Below are positions 17,128 to 24,755 of a DNA stretch of 32,025 bases, piece by piece; the stretch's first letter is position 1, and every line of letters begins with the position of its first letter. Position numbers and translations under genes: made by a program. The notes under the pieces are model-generated. The model did no database searches, had not been told where the DNA came from, and worked only from the letters and a program-made list of their open reading frames with translations. The stretch is from an uncultured Sphingomonadaceae bacterium (GTDB taxonomy: Bacteria; Pseudomonadota; Alphaproteobacteria; Sphingomonadales; Sphingomonadaceae): NCBI GenBank assembly GCA_947488845.1, contig CANLBM010000025.1, positions 1 to 32,025 of the forward strand, in the 5' to 3' direction.

Positions 17128-17448
17128 ATGCCGCCATTTTCAGAACCGACTTTCCAAGAACGCACTCAAATGGCGGCCAAAGCCAAGCAGGCTGCACTCA
17201 AGAAGCTGAAGGCAAAGGCTCCTCCAAGCCCTGAAGTGATTGCCGAACGCAAGGCAGCCGCGCTCGCGCGTGAGGAAAAACAGGCGATCGCACGCGAAGA
17301 GAAACGCGCTGCATTCGAGCAAATGAAAGCGGACCGGAAAGCCGCGAAAGAAAAGGCAAAGCCGAAGCTCGCGCTTGGCCTGACGGAAACCGAGAAAAAG
17401 GCCGCCCGCGACGAACGTTACGCGAAGCGGAAAAAACGCAAGAAATAG
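17128..17448 (+). CDS. Small charged protein, DUF6481-like
   Basis: This 106-residue, very basic and alanine-rich protein begins MPPFSEPTFQERTQMAAKAK and is then almost entirely helical Lys/Arg/Glu/Ala sequence, ending in KRKKRKK. This matches uncharacterised DUF6481-type proteins of sphingomonads as I recall them. It has no signal peptide or membrane segment and may form a coiled coil or bind nucleic acid. About 240 bp upstream to the divergent NRDE gene shows nothing recognisable. Confidence 0.72.
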   Translation: MPPFSEPTFQERTQMAAKAKQAALKKLKAKAPPSPEVIAERKAAALAREEKQAIAREEKRAAFEQMKADRKAAKEKAKPKLALGLTETEKKAARDERYAKRKKRKK

Positions 17449-17532
17449 GGCGCTGGCAGCAGACCGATAACGGAAGAGCTATGCCTGTCAGACCCAGCCG
17501 CCTGCGCGCGCTGGAATGGTCCGCGGAGGAAT

Positions 17533-17817
17533 ATGGCAAAGAAGAAGAATTTCCCGCCTCGTGACGAGATAATGGCGCTGGCCAGTGACGGCGAGCTGAC
17601 CGTGAAAGTCGTGCCCAATGCCGGGGAAAACAGCATTGCCATGCCCAAGGACGCTGGGCCTGTATTGCTGGTCCGCGTGACCGCGACACCGGAGGATGGA
17701 AAGGCCAATGCCGCCGTCCTGAAGCTGCTGTCAAAAGCGCTGGCTTGTCCCAGAACGTCGCTGGCGATCGTTCGCGGCGCCAATAGCAGAAGCAAGATTA
17801 TCAAACTACCCGCCTGA
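17533..17817 (+). CDS. DUF167 / YggU-family protein
   Basis: This 94-residue conserved small protein of the DUF167 (YggU) family is of unknown function. The core reads LTVKVVPNAGENSI, then LLVRVTATPEDGKANAAVLKLLSKAL, the family signature, and finally IVRGANSRSKIIKL. The start at 17533 is supported by a strong GGAGGA sequence just upstream. The gene follows the DUF6481 gene by 84 bp on the same strand. A CTCCC-TCAC-GGGAG hairpin soon after the stop may be a terminator or a small repeat. Confidence 0.92.
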   Translation: MAKKKNFPPRDEIMALASDGELTVKVVPNAGENSIAMPKDAGPVLLVRVTATPEDGKANAAVLKLLSKALACPRTSLAIVRGANSRSKIIKLPA

Positions 17818-17920
17818 ATAGTCCTCCTCCCTCACGGGAGAAGGGAACGCATCCCTGCGGTATTGTGTATTTCAGAATATAGAAGCTTGTGCCCTTGGGC
17901 GGAGCACCATCAAAACTGGA

Positions 17921-18328
17921 TTAATCCGGTGTGGCAGCCTGTGCATTCTGTCCGTCACCTTCCGGTGCGGCGATGATGTCGCGGGTTACGCTGCCCTTGT
18001 CGACGGTGAATGTTTCGGGATCACCGACCGATGTCCGAATCCCGGCGTCAGAGGAGCCGGCCTGGCCGACAATCGCCGATTCGGTGATGCTGCGCGCTTG
18101 CGGACCGCCGAACAGGGCTTCCAGAGTCTGTTGCTGCAAACCACCGGTCTGTGGACGAGGCTGACCGGGCTGAGGCGGGGTCAGCGTGAAATCGGGCGGG
18201 ATGACCAGCGGTGGCTGGCGCGAAACCGCGAATTCATCCGGCCGGTCACGGTCAAACAGCCCGCTGGAGCCGCAGGCGGTCAAGCTGGCCAGCGAAACAA
18301 GGCTGATGGCGACGGTGGATTTACGCAT
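17921..18328 (-). CDS. DUF3035 lipoprotein (BamF-type)
   Basis: This 135-residue lipoprotein has signal MRKSTVAISLVSLASLTAC with lipidated C19. The mature part shows PDEFAVSRQPPLVIPPDF, the mark of DUF3035, then a Pro/Gln-rich stretch and an acidic disordered tail. A DUF3035 protein (BamF) has been reported with the outer-membrane beta-barrel assembly complex in Caulobacter; the same role here is inferred. It is the last gene of the ribF-ileS-lspA run, 55 bp after lspA, an order conserved in alphaproteobacteria. Confidence 0.88.
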   Translation of the reverse strand: MRKSTVAISLVSLASLTACGSSGLFDRDRPDEFAVSRQPPLVIPPDFTLTPPQPGQPRPQTGGLQQQTLEALFGGPQARSITESAIVGQAGSSDAGIRTSVGDPETFTVDKGSVTRDIIAAPEGDGQNAQAATPD

Positions 18329-18383
18329 GATATTATCCCTTAAAAATCTCTTACGGAGCCTGATAGCGCGCTCCTGTCACAGG

Positions 18384-18917
18384 TCAACTTTCGTCAAGCT
18401 GAACATCGTCTTTTGTCTCCGCCTTCTTTTCGCGGATTAACAGCGCGCGCGCAAGCAGGATAACGACCCCGATGCTGATCGAGGCATCGGCGAGGTTGAA
18501 AATCAGGAAAGGCCGGAATTCACCGATGTGCAGATCGGCAAAATCGGCGACATAGCCGAGCCGCGCGCGATCGACGATATTGCCCATCGCGCCGCCGAGC
18601 ACCATGCCGAGCGCGATAATGTCCCACTTGGCCTTTTCCTTGTTCATCCAGATGAACACGGCAACGCCGATCAGGCCGGTCAGCGTGACCAGAGCCCAGC
18701 GCTGGAAATCGGTCGAGGCGGTGAGAAAACCCATCGAAACCCCGTAATTTTCTGCCCAGGTCAGGTTGAAGAACGGGATCAGCTCGATCTGCCCCTTGGT
18801 CGGCAGCTGCAACAATTGCATCACGACAAATTTGCTCGCCTGATCGATGAAGAAGATCAGGAAGGCGAGGATCAGGCCGATGCGGCGGTATTTTGTGATT
18901 TGCGCGCTATCCGTCAT
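18384..18917 (-). CDS. lspA: Lipoprotein signal peptidase (signal peptidase II)
   Basis: This 177-residue aspartic protease of the inner membrane removes signal peptides from prolipoproteins such as the DUF3035 protein beside it. Four membrane segments are visible (about 12-32, 73-91, 99-115 and 137-160). The catalytic aspartates are D125 (GYVADF) and D144 (NLADASISIG), and GGAMGNIVDR (108-117) is conserved. The ATG at 18917 with GGAA upstream is preferred over the one at 18929, which has no spaced site. It follows ileS after a 133-bp gap filled by a palindromic repeat. Confidence 0.97.
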   Translation of the reverse strand: MTDSAQITKYRRIGLILAFLIFFIDQASKFVVMQLLQLPTKGQIELIPFFNLTWAENYGVSMGFLTASTDFQRWALVTLTGLIGVAVFIWMNKEKAKWDIIALGMVLGGAMGNIVDRARLGYVADFADLHIGEFRPFLIFNLADASISIGVVILLARALLIREKKAETKDDVQLDES

Positions 18918-18952
18918 ATCAAATTCCATTCCAAACAGCGAGACAAGGAGTC

Positions 18953-19030
18953 GTCATCCTGAACTCGTTTCAGGACCCCGCCAGGCCTGGCGCTCTGTTG
19001 AGAGAGATCCCGAAACAAGTTCAGGATGAC
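18953..19030. repeat. Palindromic element between ileS and lspA
   Basis: The arms at 18953-18975 (GTCATCCTGAAC...) and 19008-19030 (...GTTCAGGATGAC) are inverted repeats matching at about 20 of 23 positions, with a 32-nt centre. I recall this 'GTCATCCTGAACTTGTTTC' type as common between genes of sphingomonads. It is the nearest candidate to end or stabilise the ileS message. Confidence 0.8.
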
Positions 19031-19050
19031 GAATGAGTACCCATCACTCA

Positions 19051-22029
19051 TTACGCCAAAACCTCGGCACAACGCCCGCACAGCGCGCCATCCTCTTCCA
19101 CTTCCGGCAGCAACCGCCAGCAGCGGCCGCATTTGTGGTTGTCGGTTTTGATGACAGAAATTTCTGCGCCATCACTGACGTCCGCGACAATCGCCAGCTC
19201 GGCGAATTCTTCCGCGCTGATTGGCAGATCGGTCATCGGATAGACAACTTCGGCTTCCAGGCTTGACCGGATGGTCTTTTCCCGTCGCAGCGGTTCAATC
19301 GCCTCGGTCACCTTCTCGCGGGCATCGCGAACGACATCCCACTTCTCGACATCACCGTCACCCCAGCGCAGGCTGGGGTCCAAACCGCTAGTCGATTGGG
19401 CCGGGTCCCCGCCTTCGCTGGGACGACCTGTGGTAAGCGCCTTGAAATCCGGCCATTCCTTCAAATGGATCGAGTCTTCCTCGTCGGGGAACCGGCTCTG
19501 CCAGATCTCTTCCGCCGTAAACACCAGCACCGGCGCGATATAGCGGGTGAGGGCGTGGAACAATATGTCCATCACCGTGCGATAGGCCATCCGCTTGGGA
19601 TCATCCGCCGCATCGCAATAGAGGCAATCCTTGCGGATATCGAAGAAGAAGGCGCTGAGGTCCTCCTGCGCAAAGGCGTTCAGCGTCCGCATATAAGGAC
19701 CGAAGGCAAAATCATTCACATGCTGTTTCAGCTCCGCGTCGACCTCGGCCAGCCGGTGCAGGATATAGCGTTCCAGCTCCGGCATATCGGCCACCGCGAC
19801 GCGCTCGGCATCGGTGAAATCACCCAGCCCGCCGAGCATGTAACGAAACGTGTTGCGCAATTTCCGGTAGCTGTCCGAAACCCCTTTCAGGATCTCGTCA
19901 CCAATCCGGTGATCCTCGGTGAAATCGACACTCGCCGCCCATAGCCGCAAGATATCCGCGCCCTGCACGTCGATGATCTTCTTCGGATCGAGCGTGTTGC
20001 CGAGCGACTTCGACATTTTCTTGCCGCTCTTGTCGAGCGTCATGCCGTGGGTCAGCACGGCTTCATAAGGCGCATGGCCTCTGCTGCCGCAGCTTTCGAG
20101 CAGGCTCGACTGGAACCAGCCGCGATGCTGATCGCTGCCTTCGAGGTAGAGATCGGCAGGACGCTTGCCATCGGTGCGGAGCAGGTCGGGCCAGTTGCCG
20201 CTTTCCAGCACGAATGCATGGGTGCAGCCGCTGTCGAACCAGACGTCGAGAATATCGGTGATCACCTCATAATCGTCGAGCGCATGGTCGTTGCCGAGAA
20301 AATCCTGATGATTGGCATTGAACCAGGCATCGGCCCCGCCGGCCTTGAACGCCTCGATGATCCGCGCGTTGACGGCGGAATCGTTGAGATAATCTCCGCT
20401 CTTGCGATTCACGTAAAGCGCAATCGGCACGCCCCAGGCCCGCTGGCGCGACAATACCCAGTCAGGGCGGCCTTCCACCATCGATTCGAGCCGCCGCCGC
20501 CCGCGTTCCGGCACAAAGCGCACCTTGTTTCGGATTTCGTCCAGCGCGACTTCGCGGAGGGTGGCCCCTCCACCATGCTGCGCATGGTCCCCCTCCCCGT
20601 CGCTGCGCGCCAGGGAGGATATATCCTCTTTTCCTCCCTGCGCCGAAGGCGTGGGGAGGGGGACCGCCGAAGGCGGTGGAGGGGCACTGAGAGGCTCATC
20701 CATCGGCACAAACCATTGCGGCGTGCAGCGATAAATGATCTTAGCCTTCGACCGCCAGCTGTGCGGATAGCTATGGGTAAAATCGGCGCTGGCCGAGAGC
20801 AGCGCGCCCGCCTCGCGCAGGTCCGAACAGATCGGGCCGTCCGGACCGTTGAAATTCTTGTTGATCACCCCGCCGGAACGCTCGTCGCCGCGCGGCAGCC
20901 ATTCCCAGTCCTCGCGATAGACGCCGTCGGCATCGACCGCGAACACCGGATTGATGCCATTGGCCTTGCACAGATCAAAATCATCCTCGCCATGGTCGGG
21001 CGACATATGCACCAGCCCGGTACCCGCATCGGTGGTAACAAAATGCGAACCATCGAGAAACGGACGCGGCTTGGTGTAGAATTCGCTGTCCGGGAATTTG
21101 TCCGCCATTGGGTGCTTGGCTGTGGCATCCTGCAAAGCGGAGCCTTTAAATGCGCGGATAGTATCCTGCCCGGCAAAAGCGGCAATCACTTTTGCTCGTT
21201 CAACTGACAGAACGTATCGGCGTCCATCTGCATGTTCAAATATTCCGTATTCAACATCCGCCCCATAAGCGAGCGCCTGATTGACCGGAATAGTCCACGG
21301 CGTGGTCGTCCAGATTACCGCATGCGCACCAACCAGTTCCGGCGCATTCGGCGCGTCGACAATCTCGAACGCCACATCAATCTGCGTCGAGACGATATCC
21401 TCATATTCCACCTCGGCCTCGGCCAAAGCGGTCTTCTCGACCGGCGACCACATCACCGGCTTGGCGCCGCGATAGAGCTGGCCAGCTTCGGCGAATTTCA
21501 GCAGCTCGGCAACAATCGCCGCCTCGGCGTCATAATCCATCGTCAGATAGGGCTTGTCCCACTGGCCCATCACGCCGAGCCGCTTGAATTCCTCGCGCTG
21601 CACATTCACCCACTGGTCGGCATAGGTCCGGCATTCGGCGCGGAATTCGCTGGCCGGAACCTCGTCCTTGTTGCGCTTCTTCTTGCGATATTGTTCCTCG
21701 ATCTTCCACTCGATCGGCAGCCCGTGACAATCCCAGCCCGGCACATAAGGCGCGTCCTTGCCGAGCAGGCTCTGCGAGCGGACGACCAGATCCTTCAGCG
21801 TCTTGTTGAGGCTGTGGCCGATATGGATATTGCCATTGGCATAAGGCGGGCCGTCATGCAGAATGAATTTCTCGCGGCCGGCGCGGGCTTCGCGCAGCTT
21901 TTCATAGAGACCGATCTTCTGCCAGCGCTCCAATATCGCCGGTTCCTTGTTCGCAAGGCCGGCTTTCATCGGGAAATCGGTTTTCGGCAGGAAAACCGTG
22001 TCTTTATAATCTGCTTTGGGATCGGTCAT
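19051..22029 (-). CDS. ileS: Isoleucyl-tRNA synthetase with two in-frame insertions
   Basis: This 992-residue enzyme charges tRNA-Ile. HIGH is at 69-72 (GNIHIGHSLNKT), the editing domain (CP1) lies in the middle, SRQRAWGVPI leads into the second half of the catalytic core, KMSKSLGN carries the second active-site loop, and a C-terminal four-cysteine zinc site (CGRCWR...CGRC) closes the protein. The start is the ATG at 22029; the open frame upstream to 22311 is translation of repeats. Two stretches do not fit the family: about 448-490, after FVPMDEPLS and before LREVALDEI, and about 868-891, after KALTT and before VEKWD. Both coincide with palindromic DNA repeats and keep the frame. Without them the protein would be about 926 residues, a normal size. 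Confidence 0.97.
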   Translation of the reverse strand: MTDPKADYKDTVFLPKTDFPMKAGLANKEPAILERWQKIGLYEKLREARAGREKFILHDGPPYANGNIHIGHSLNKTLKDLVVRSQSLLGKDAPYVPGWDCHGLPIEWKIEEQYRKKKRNKDEVPASEFRAECRTYADQWVNVQREEFKRLGVMGQWDKPYLTMDYDAEAAIVAELLKFAEAGQLYRGAKPVMWSPVEKTALAEAEVEYEDIVSTQIDVAFEIVDAPNAPELVGAHAVIWTTTPWTIPVNQALAYGADVEYGIFEHADGRRYVLSVERAKVIAAFAGQDTIRAFKGSALQDATAKHPMADKFPDSEFYTKPRPFLDGSHFVTTDAGTGLVHMSPDHGEDDFDLCKANGINPVFAVDADGVYREDWEWLPRGDERSGGVINKNFNGPDGPICSDLREAGALLSASADFTHSYPHSWRSKAKIIYRCTPQWFVPMDEPLSAPPPPSAVPLPTPSAQGGKEDISSLARSDGEGDHAQHGGGATLREVALDEIRNKVRFVPERGRRRLESMVEGRPDWVLSRQRAWGVPIALYVNRKSGDYLNDSAVNARIIEAFKAGGADAWFNANHQDFLGNDHALDDYEVITDILDVWFDSGCTHAFVLESGNWPDLLRTDGKRPADLYLEGSDQHRGWFQSSLLESCGSRGHAPYEAVLTHGMTLDKSGKKMSKSLGNTLDPKKIIDVQGADILRLWAASVDFTEDHRIGDEILKGVSDSYRKLRNTFRYMLGGLGDFTDAERVAVADMPELERYILHRLAEVDAELKQHVNDFAFGPYMRTLNAFAQEDLSAFFFDIRKDCLYCDAADDPKRMAYRTVMDILFHALTRYIAPVLVFTAEEIWQSRFPDEEDSIHLKEWPDFKALTTGRPSEGGDPAQSTSGLDPSLRWGDGDVEKWDVVRDAREKVTEAIEPLRREKTIRSSLEAEVVYPMTDLPISAEEFAELAIVADVSDGAEISVIKTDNHKCGRCWRLLPEVEEDGALCGRCAEVLA
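19357..19427. repeat. Palindromic element B inside ileS
   Basis: The arms GTCACCCCAGCG...GGGGTCC (from 19357) and GGGTCCCC...GGGACGAC (to 19427) are imperfect inverted repeats of about 25 bp with internal small hairpins. They resemble the widespread alphaproteobacterial 'GTCATCCCAGCGAA' intergenic repeat. It encodes about 24 residues of IleS (868-891; GGDPAQSTSGLDPSLRWGDG) with no frame change. Confidence 0.75.
20561..20687. repeat. Palindromic element A inside ileS
   Basis: A roughly 127-bp imperfect palindrome centres on a perfect GAGGATATATCCTC (20615-20628). The outer arms pair in blocks: CCCCTCCACC, GGTCCCCCTCCCC and CAGGGAGGA on the left each have a complement on the right. Between the blocks, small side hairpins differ in sequence (for example GCCGAAGGC on the right, ATGCTGCGCAT on the left). 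It encodes about 42 residues of IleS (448-490), low in complexity and rich in Pro/Ser/Gly. Confidence 0.85.
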
Positions 22030-22103
22030 GATCGCGGGGATTAGGGGACGCGGGGCTTGGGTGCAAGCGGGATTTGTGCCACGCGAGAGCCACGCGATTT
22101 GCT

Positions 22104-22185
22104 CGTCATTGCAAGGGCTGGAAGCCCGTGGCAATCCGGTGCGGCGAGCGACGCCCCGGATTGCTTCGCTGCGCTCGCAATGACG
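22104..22185. repeat. Palindromic repeat, CGTCATTGC type
   Basis: The left arm CGTCATTGCAAGGGC...GCAATCCGG (22104-22139) and right arm CCGGATTGC...GCAATGACG (22156-22185) are inverted repeats, each with an inner small hairpin. I recall this as a common alphaproteobacterial intergenic repeat. Confidence 0.8.
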
Positions 22186-22210
22186 TACAGGGCTGCTTAA
22201 ACTCCTGCAT

Positions 22211-22281
22211 CGGTTCGTCCTGAGCCTGTCGAAGGACATTTCTCGTCGAAAGGCGTGGTTCGACAGGCTCACCACGAACGG
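22211..22281. repeat. Palindromic repeat, TTCGTCCTGAGCCTGTCGAA type
   Basis: The left arm TTCGTCCTGAGCCTGTCGAA and right arm TTCGACAGGCTCACCACGAA pair at 18 of 20 positions. The centre carries the GTCGAAAGGCGTGG segment shared with the copy at 22461. Confidence 0.85.
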
Positions 22282-22313
22282 ACAGGATATATCCTCATCA
22301 GTTTGCAACAAAA

Positions 22314-22338
22314 CCGTTCGTCCTGAGCCTGTCGACCC
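22314..22338. repeat. Half copy of the TTCGTCCTGAGCCTGTCGA repeat
   Basis: Only the left arm is present (CCGTTCGTCCTGAGCCTGTC, then GA). The sequence then changes to CCCGAAGGGCGAGCGCAG, a different repeat edge. It looks like a truncated or recombined element. Confidence 0.65.
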
Positions 22339-22460
22339 GAAGGGCGAGCGCAGCTCAACGACCTCTAGGGTCTTGGTCTGTCCTTAGGAAGGCCCGCCGC
22401 CGACGATAAAGCCAATGCATCGACCGGCGACCTTGAAACCGTTAGTGGGCAGCTTGTCTG

Positions 22461-22531
22461 CCGTTAGCCCTGAGCTTGTCGAAGGGCGCTTTCCGACGAG
22501 AGGCGTGGTTCGACAAGCTCACCACTAACGG
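22461..22531. repeat. Diverged copy with matching changes in both arms
   Basis: The left arm CCGTTAGCCCTGAGCTTGTC (then GAA) and right arm TTCGACAAGCTCACCACTAA (then CGG) differ from the 22211 copy at two sites (TTCG to TTAG, CCTGTC to CTTGTC). In each case the opposite arm carries the compensating change, so pairing is kept. Confidence 0.8.
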
Positions 22532-22551
22532 ATACCCTCTAACGGATAATC

Positions 22552-23475
22552 CTAAGCCAGCAATTCCCGCGCCCGGTCGCAATCCTTCTCCATCTGCAGC
22601 TTGAGCGCATCGAGATCATCGAACTTCTCTTCCCCCCGCAGGAAATGGTGCAATTCGATCTCGATCGTCTGGCCGTAAAGATCCTCGCTGAAATCGAAGA
22701 AATAGGGCTCGAGCAATTCTTTCGGCGGATCAAAGCTCGGGCGGATCCCCAGATTGGCCGCGCCGTTCAGAACCCGCCCGTCGGGCAGGCGGCCCTTGAC
22801 CGCGTAGATGCCATATTTGGGCCGCAGATAATGGCTCATGTCGACATTGGCGGTCGGATAGCCGAGCAGCCGGCCGTTCTTGTCACCGTGGATGACCTCG
22901 CCCTGTATGGTAAACGGGCGAGTGAGCAGGCGGCGCGCTTCTTCGCACAGGCCTTCTATCAGCGCCTTGCGGATGCGGCTGGAGGAGATGACATCATCGC
23001 TGTCGCTGATCGCGCTGACCGCTTCGCTCTTCAGCCCGTGCGCCGCGCCGACTTCGCGCAGCAGGTCGACATTGCCTTTCGCGCCTTTACCGAAAGTGAA
23101 ATCGGCGCCGGTAACGACGCCCGCCGCGCCAAAACGCTCGACCAGCAGCTTGGCGACAAAATCCTCTGCCGTTGTTGCGGCCAGTCCGGCGTCAAATTCG
23201 AAGACCAGCATCGCGCTGGCCCCGGCATCGGCGAACAGCCGCTGGCGCTGATCGAGTGAGGTCAGCCGGAACGGCGCGACATCGGGCTTGAAGAATCGCA
23301 CCGGATGGGGGTCGAATGTCGCGATAATCGTCGGGCGGCCCTCTTCCCGTGCCCAGCTCAGCGCCTTGCCGGCGACCGCCTGATGGCCGAAATGAAAGCC
23401 GTCAAAATTGCCCAGCGCAATGATCGCGCCGCGCAGGTCGCCCTCGATCCGCTCTTTTCCGTTCAGTCTTATCAT
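22552..23475 (-). CDS. ribF: Bifunctional riboflavin kinase / FAD synthetase
   Basis: This 307-residue enzyme phosphorylates riboflavin to FMN and adenylates FMN to FAD. The N-terminal FAD synthetase domain (1-180) has the nucleotidyltransferase motif GNFDGFHFGHQ (22-32), FDPHPVRFF and ISSSRIRKAL. The C-terminal riboflavin kinase domain (about 185-307) shows GRLLGYPTANV, YGIYAV and NLGIRPSF. The length is standard. The ribF-ileS-lspA order is an old conserved one, here stretched by 522 bp of repeats between ribF and ileS. Confidence 0.97.
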   Translation of the reverse strand: MIRLNGKERIEGDLRGAIIALGNFDGFHFGHQAVAGKALSWAREEGRPTIIATFDPHPVRFFKPDVAPFRLTSLDQRQRLFADAGASAMLVFEFDAGLAATTAEDFVAKLLVERFGAAGVVTGADFTFGKGAKGNVDLLREVGAAHGLKSEAVSAISDSDDVISSSRIRKALIEGLCEEARRLLTRPFTIQGEVIHGDKNGRLLGYPTANVDMSHYLRPKYGIYAVKGRLPDGRVLNGAANLGIRPSFDPPKELLEPYFFDFSEDLYGQTIEIELHHFLRGEEKFDDLDALKLQMEKDCDRARELLA

Positions 23476-23517
23476 CGAATCGCTATTGCGGGATTTTGCA
23501 TTTCATTCAACAAATTC

Positions 23518-23604
23518 GTCATGCCAGCGCGGACGGGCATCTAACCCGCATCCGTAGTGCGGTCATCGCGATCGGGTTGGCCCCCAGCCTTGGCTGGAGT
23601 GCCA
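23518..23604. repeat. Palindromic repeat overlapping the dipeptidase 3' end
   Basis: The left arm GTCATGCCAGCGCGG...CTAACC and right arm GGTTGGCCCCCAGCC...GAGTGCCA are imperfect inverted repeats (roughly 17 of 27 positions). They resemble element B in ileS and the GTCATCCCAGCG repeat class. The stop codon and last 20 or so residues of the dipeptidase lie inside it. Confidence 0.5.
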
Positions 23605-24755
23605 GGAGCCGATAAAGGCACCAGACCCGCCCTGATCAACCGCAAGGCATTCAGCCCCATCACCGCGCGAATTTCCGCTTCGCTGAACCCCGCGTCCATC
23701 AGTGCCTGGGTAATATGGACAATGCCGCTGGTGTCAAAACGCGTGGTGACCGCGCCGTCAAAGTCGCTGCCCAGTGCGACATATTCTATCCCGACCAGAT
23801 CGCGGACATGTTTGACCGCTCTGGCTACAGTCGCCGGATCGGTATCGCACATCGCGCCGTCCCAATAGCCAAGACCGATGATCCCGCCAGTCGCCGCCAC
23901 GCCTCTGATCTCTGCGTCGGTCAGGTTGCGGTTGACCCCGCACACCGCCTGCACGCCGCCATGGCTGGAAACCACGGGCCGCTTCGCCATTTTCAATATA
24001 TCGGCAACCGTCGCATGGCTGCTATGGGCGATATCGACGATCATCCCCATCTGCTCCATGTCGCGAACGATTGTCCGTCCGAAATCGGTCAGCCCGCCTT
24101 TCTCAATCCCGTGCATCGATCCGGCCAGCTCATTGTCGAAAAAATGCACCATCCCCGCCATCCGCATGCCCGAGGCATAGAGCTTCTTCAGATTGGCGCG
24201 ATCGCCTTCCAGCGTCTGCAAGCCTTCGGCGGAGAACAGCACGCCGATCGATTTGTCGAGCCGGTCGAGATGCGCCGGCTGGCTGATCGAAGCCAGCCTG
24301 CCGCCCGATGCGGCAACCGCCTTGTCCAGTTTCTGCGCGTGATAAAGCTGGCGCTCGAGCAACGAAAACCAGGTCCGCACCGGCTGCAACTGGGTGATCG
24401 CGAGCAGGGTGATATTATCCGTGTCACCGCTGTTGCTGTCGTAATTCTGGCCCTTGGGCGTCTTGGTCACACTGGAGAATATCTGCAGCCCGACATTGCC
24501 CGCTTCCAACCGGTCGAGGTCGATATGACCATAATCGACGCTGTCGGTGATCTTGCGTTTCCACAACAATGTATCACCGTGCAGATCGACGATCATCAGG
24601 CTGTCGTGCAACTCTTGCGCTTCCGCTCTGATCTCCGGCAGCGGCTTGCCGTCGACCATATTGGTCTGCTTGTCGAACCATGCCGGTCCGAAAATCAGGA
24701 AGGCGGCGAGGGCGATCCCGCCGAGGCCCAGAAGCGCCAGCAGGAATTTCCTCAT
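23541..24755 (-). CDS. Membrane dipeptidase (M19 / renal dipeptidase family)
   Basis: This 404-residue zinc dipeptidase is anchored by an N-terminal hydrophobic segment (about 4-23), so the catalytic part is likely periplasmic. Zinc-site motifs are visible: VDLHGDTL (H59, D61), the bridging glutamate in LFSAEGLQTLEG, DIAHSSHATV, SSHGGV and GSDFDG. Family members cleave dipeptides, including some with D-residues. The start overlaps the folA stop by 4 bp, showing co-translation. The C-terminal tail (GTPAKAGGQPDRDDRTTDAG) is not family-like and is encoded by a palindromic repeat that has supplied a new stop codon. Confidence 0.93.
   Translation of the reverse strand: MRKFLLALLGLGGIALAAFLIFGPAWFDKQTNMVDGKPLPEIRAEAQELHDSLMIVDLHGDTLLWKRKITDSVDYGHIDLDRLEAGNVGLQIFSSVTKTPKGQNYDSNSGDTDNITLLAITQLQPVRTWFSLLERQLYHAQKLDKAVAASGGRLASISQPAHLDRLDKSIGVLFSAEGLQTLEGDRANLKKLYASGMRMAGMVHFFDNELAGSMHGIEKGGLTDFGRTIVRDMEQMGMIVDIAHSSHATVADILKMAKRPVVSSHGGVQAVCGVNRNLTDAEIRGVAATGGIIGLGYWDGAMCDTDPATVARAVKHVRDLVGIEYVALGSDFDGAVTTRFDTSGIVHITQALMDAGFSEAEIRAVMGLNALRLIRAGLVPLSAPGTPAKAGGQPDRDDRTTDAG

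Larger units (their letters stand above)
22030..22551. other. ribF-ileS intergenic region filled with repeats
   Basis: The 522-bp gap holds no supported gene. It is nearly filled by four palindromic elements listed separately. Bases 22285-22296 (GGATATATCCTC) also match the centre of element A in ileS. The ileS promoter or leader may be near 22030-22100, but no clear site is seen. Frames across the repeats give translations like VVSLSNH and CERSEAIR, known artefacts of such repeats. Confidence 0.7.

Noticed and set aside
22030..22311. 94-residue N-terminal extension of IleS
   Set aside because: It translates intergenic repeats (VVSLSNH, CERSEAIR), and the family start is at 22029.
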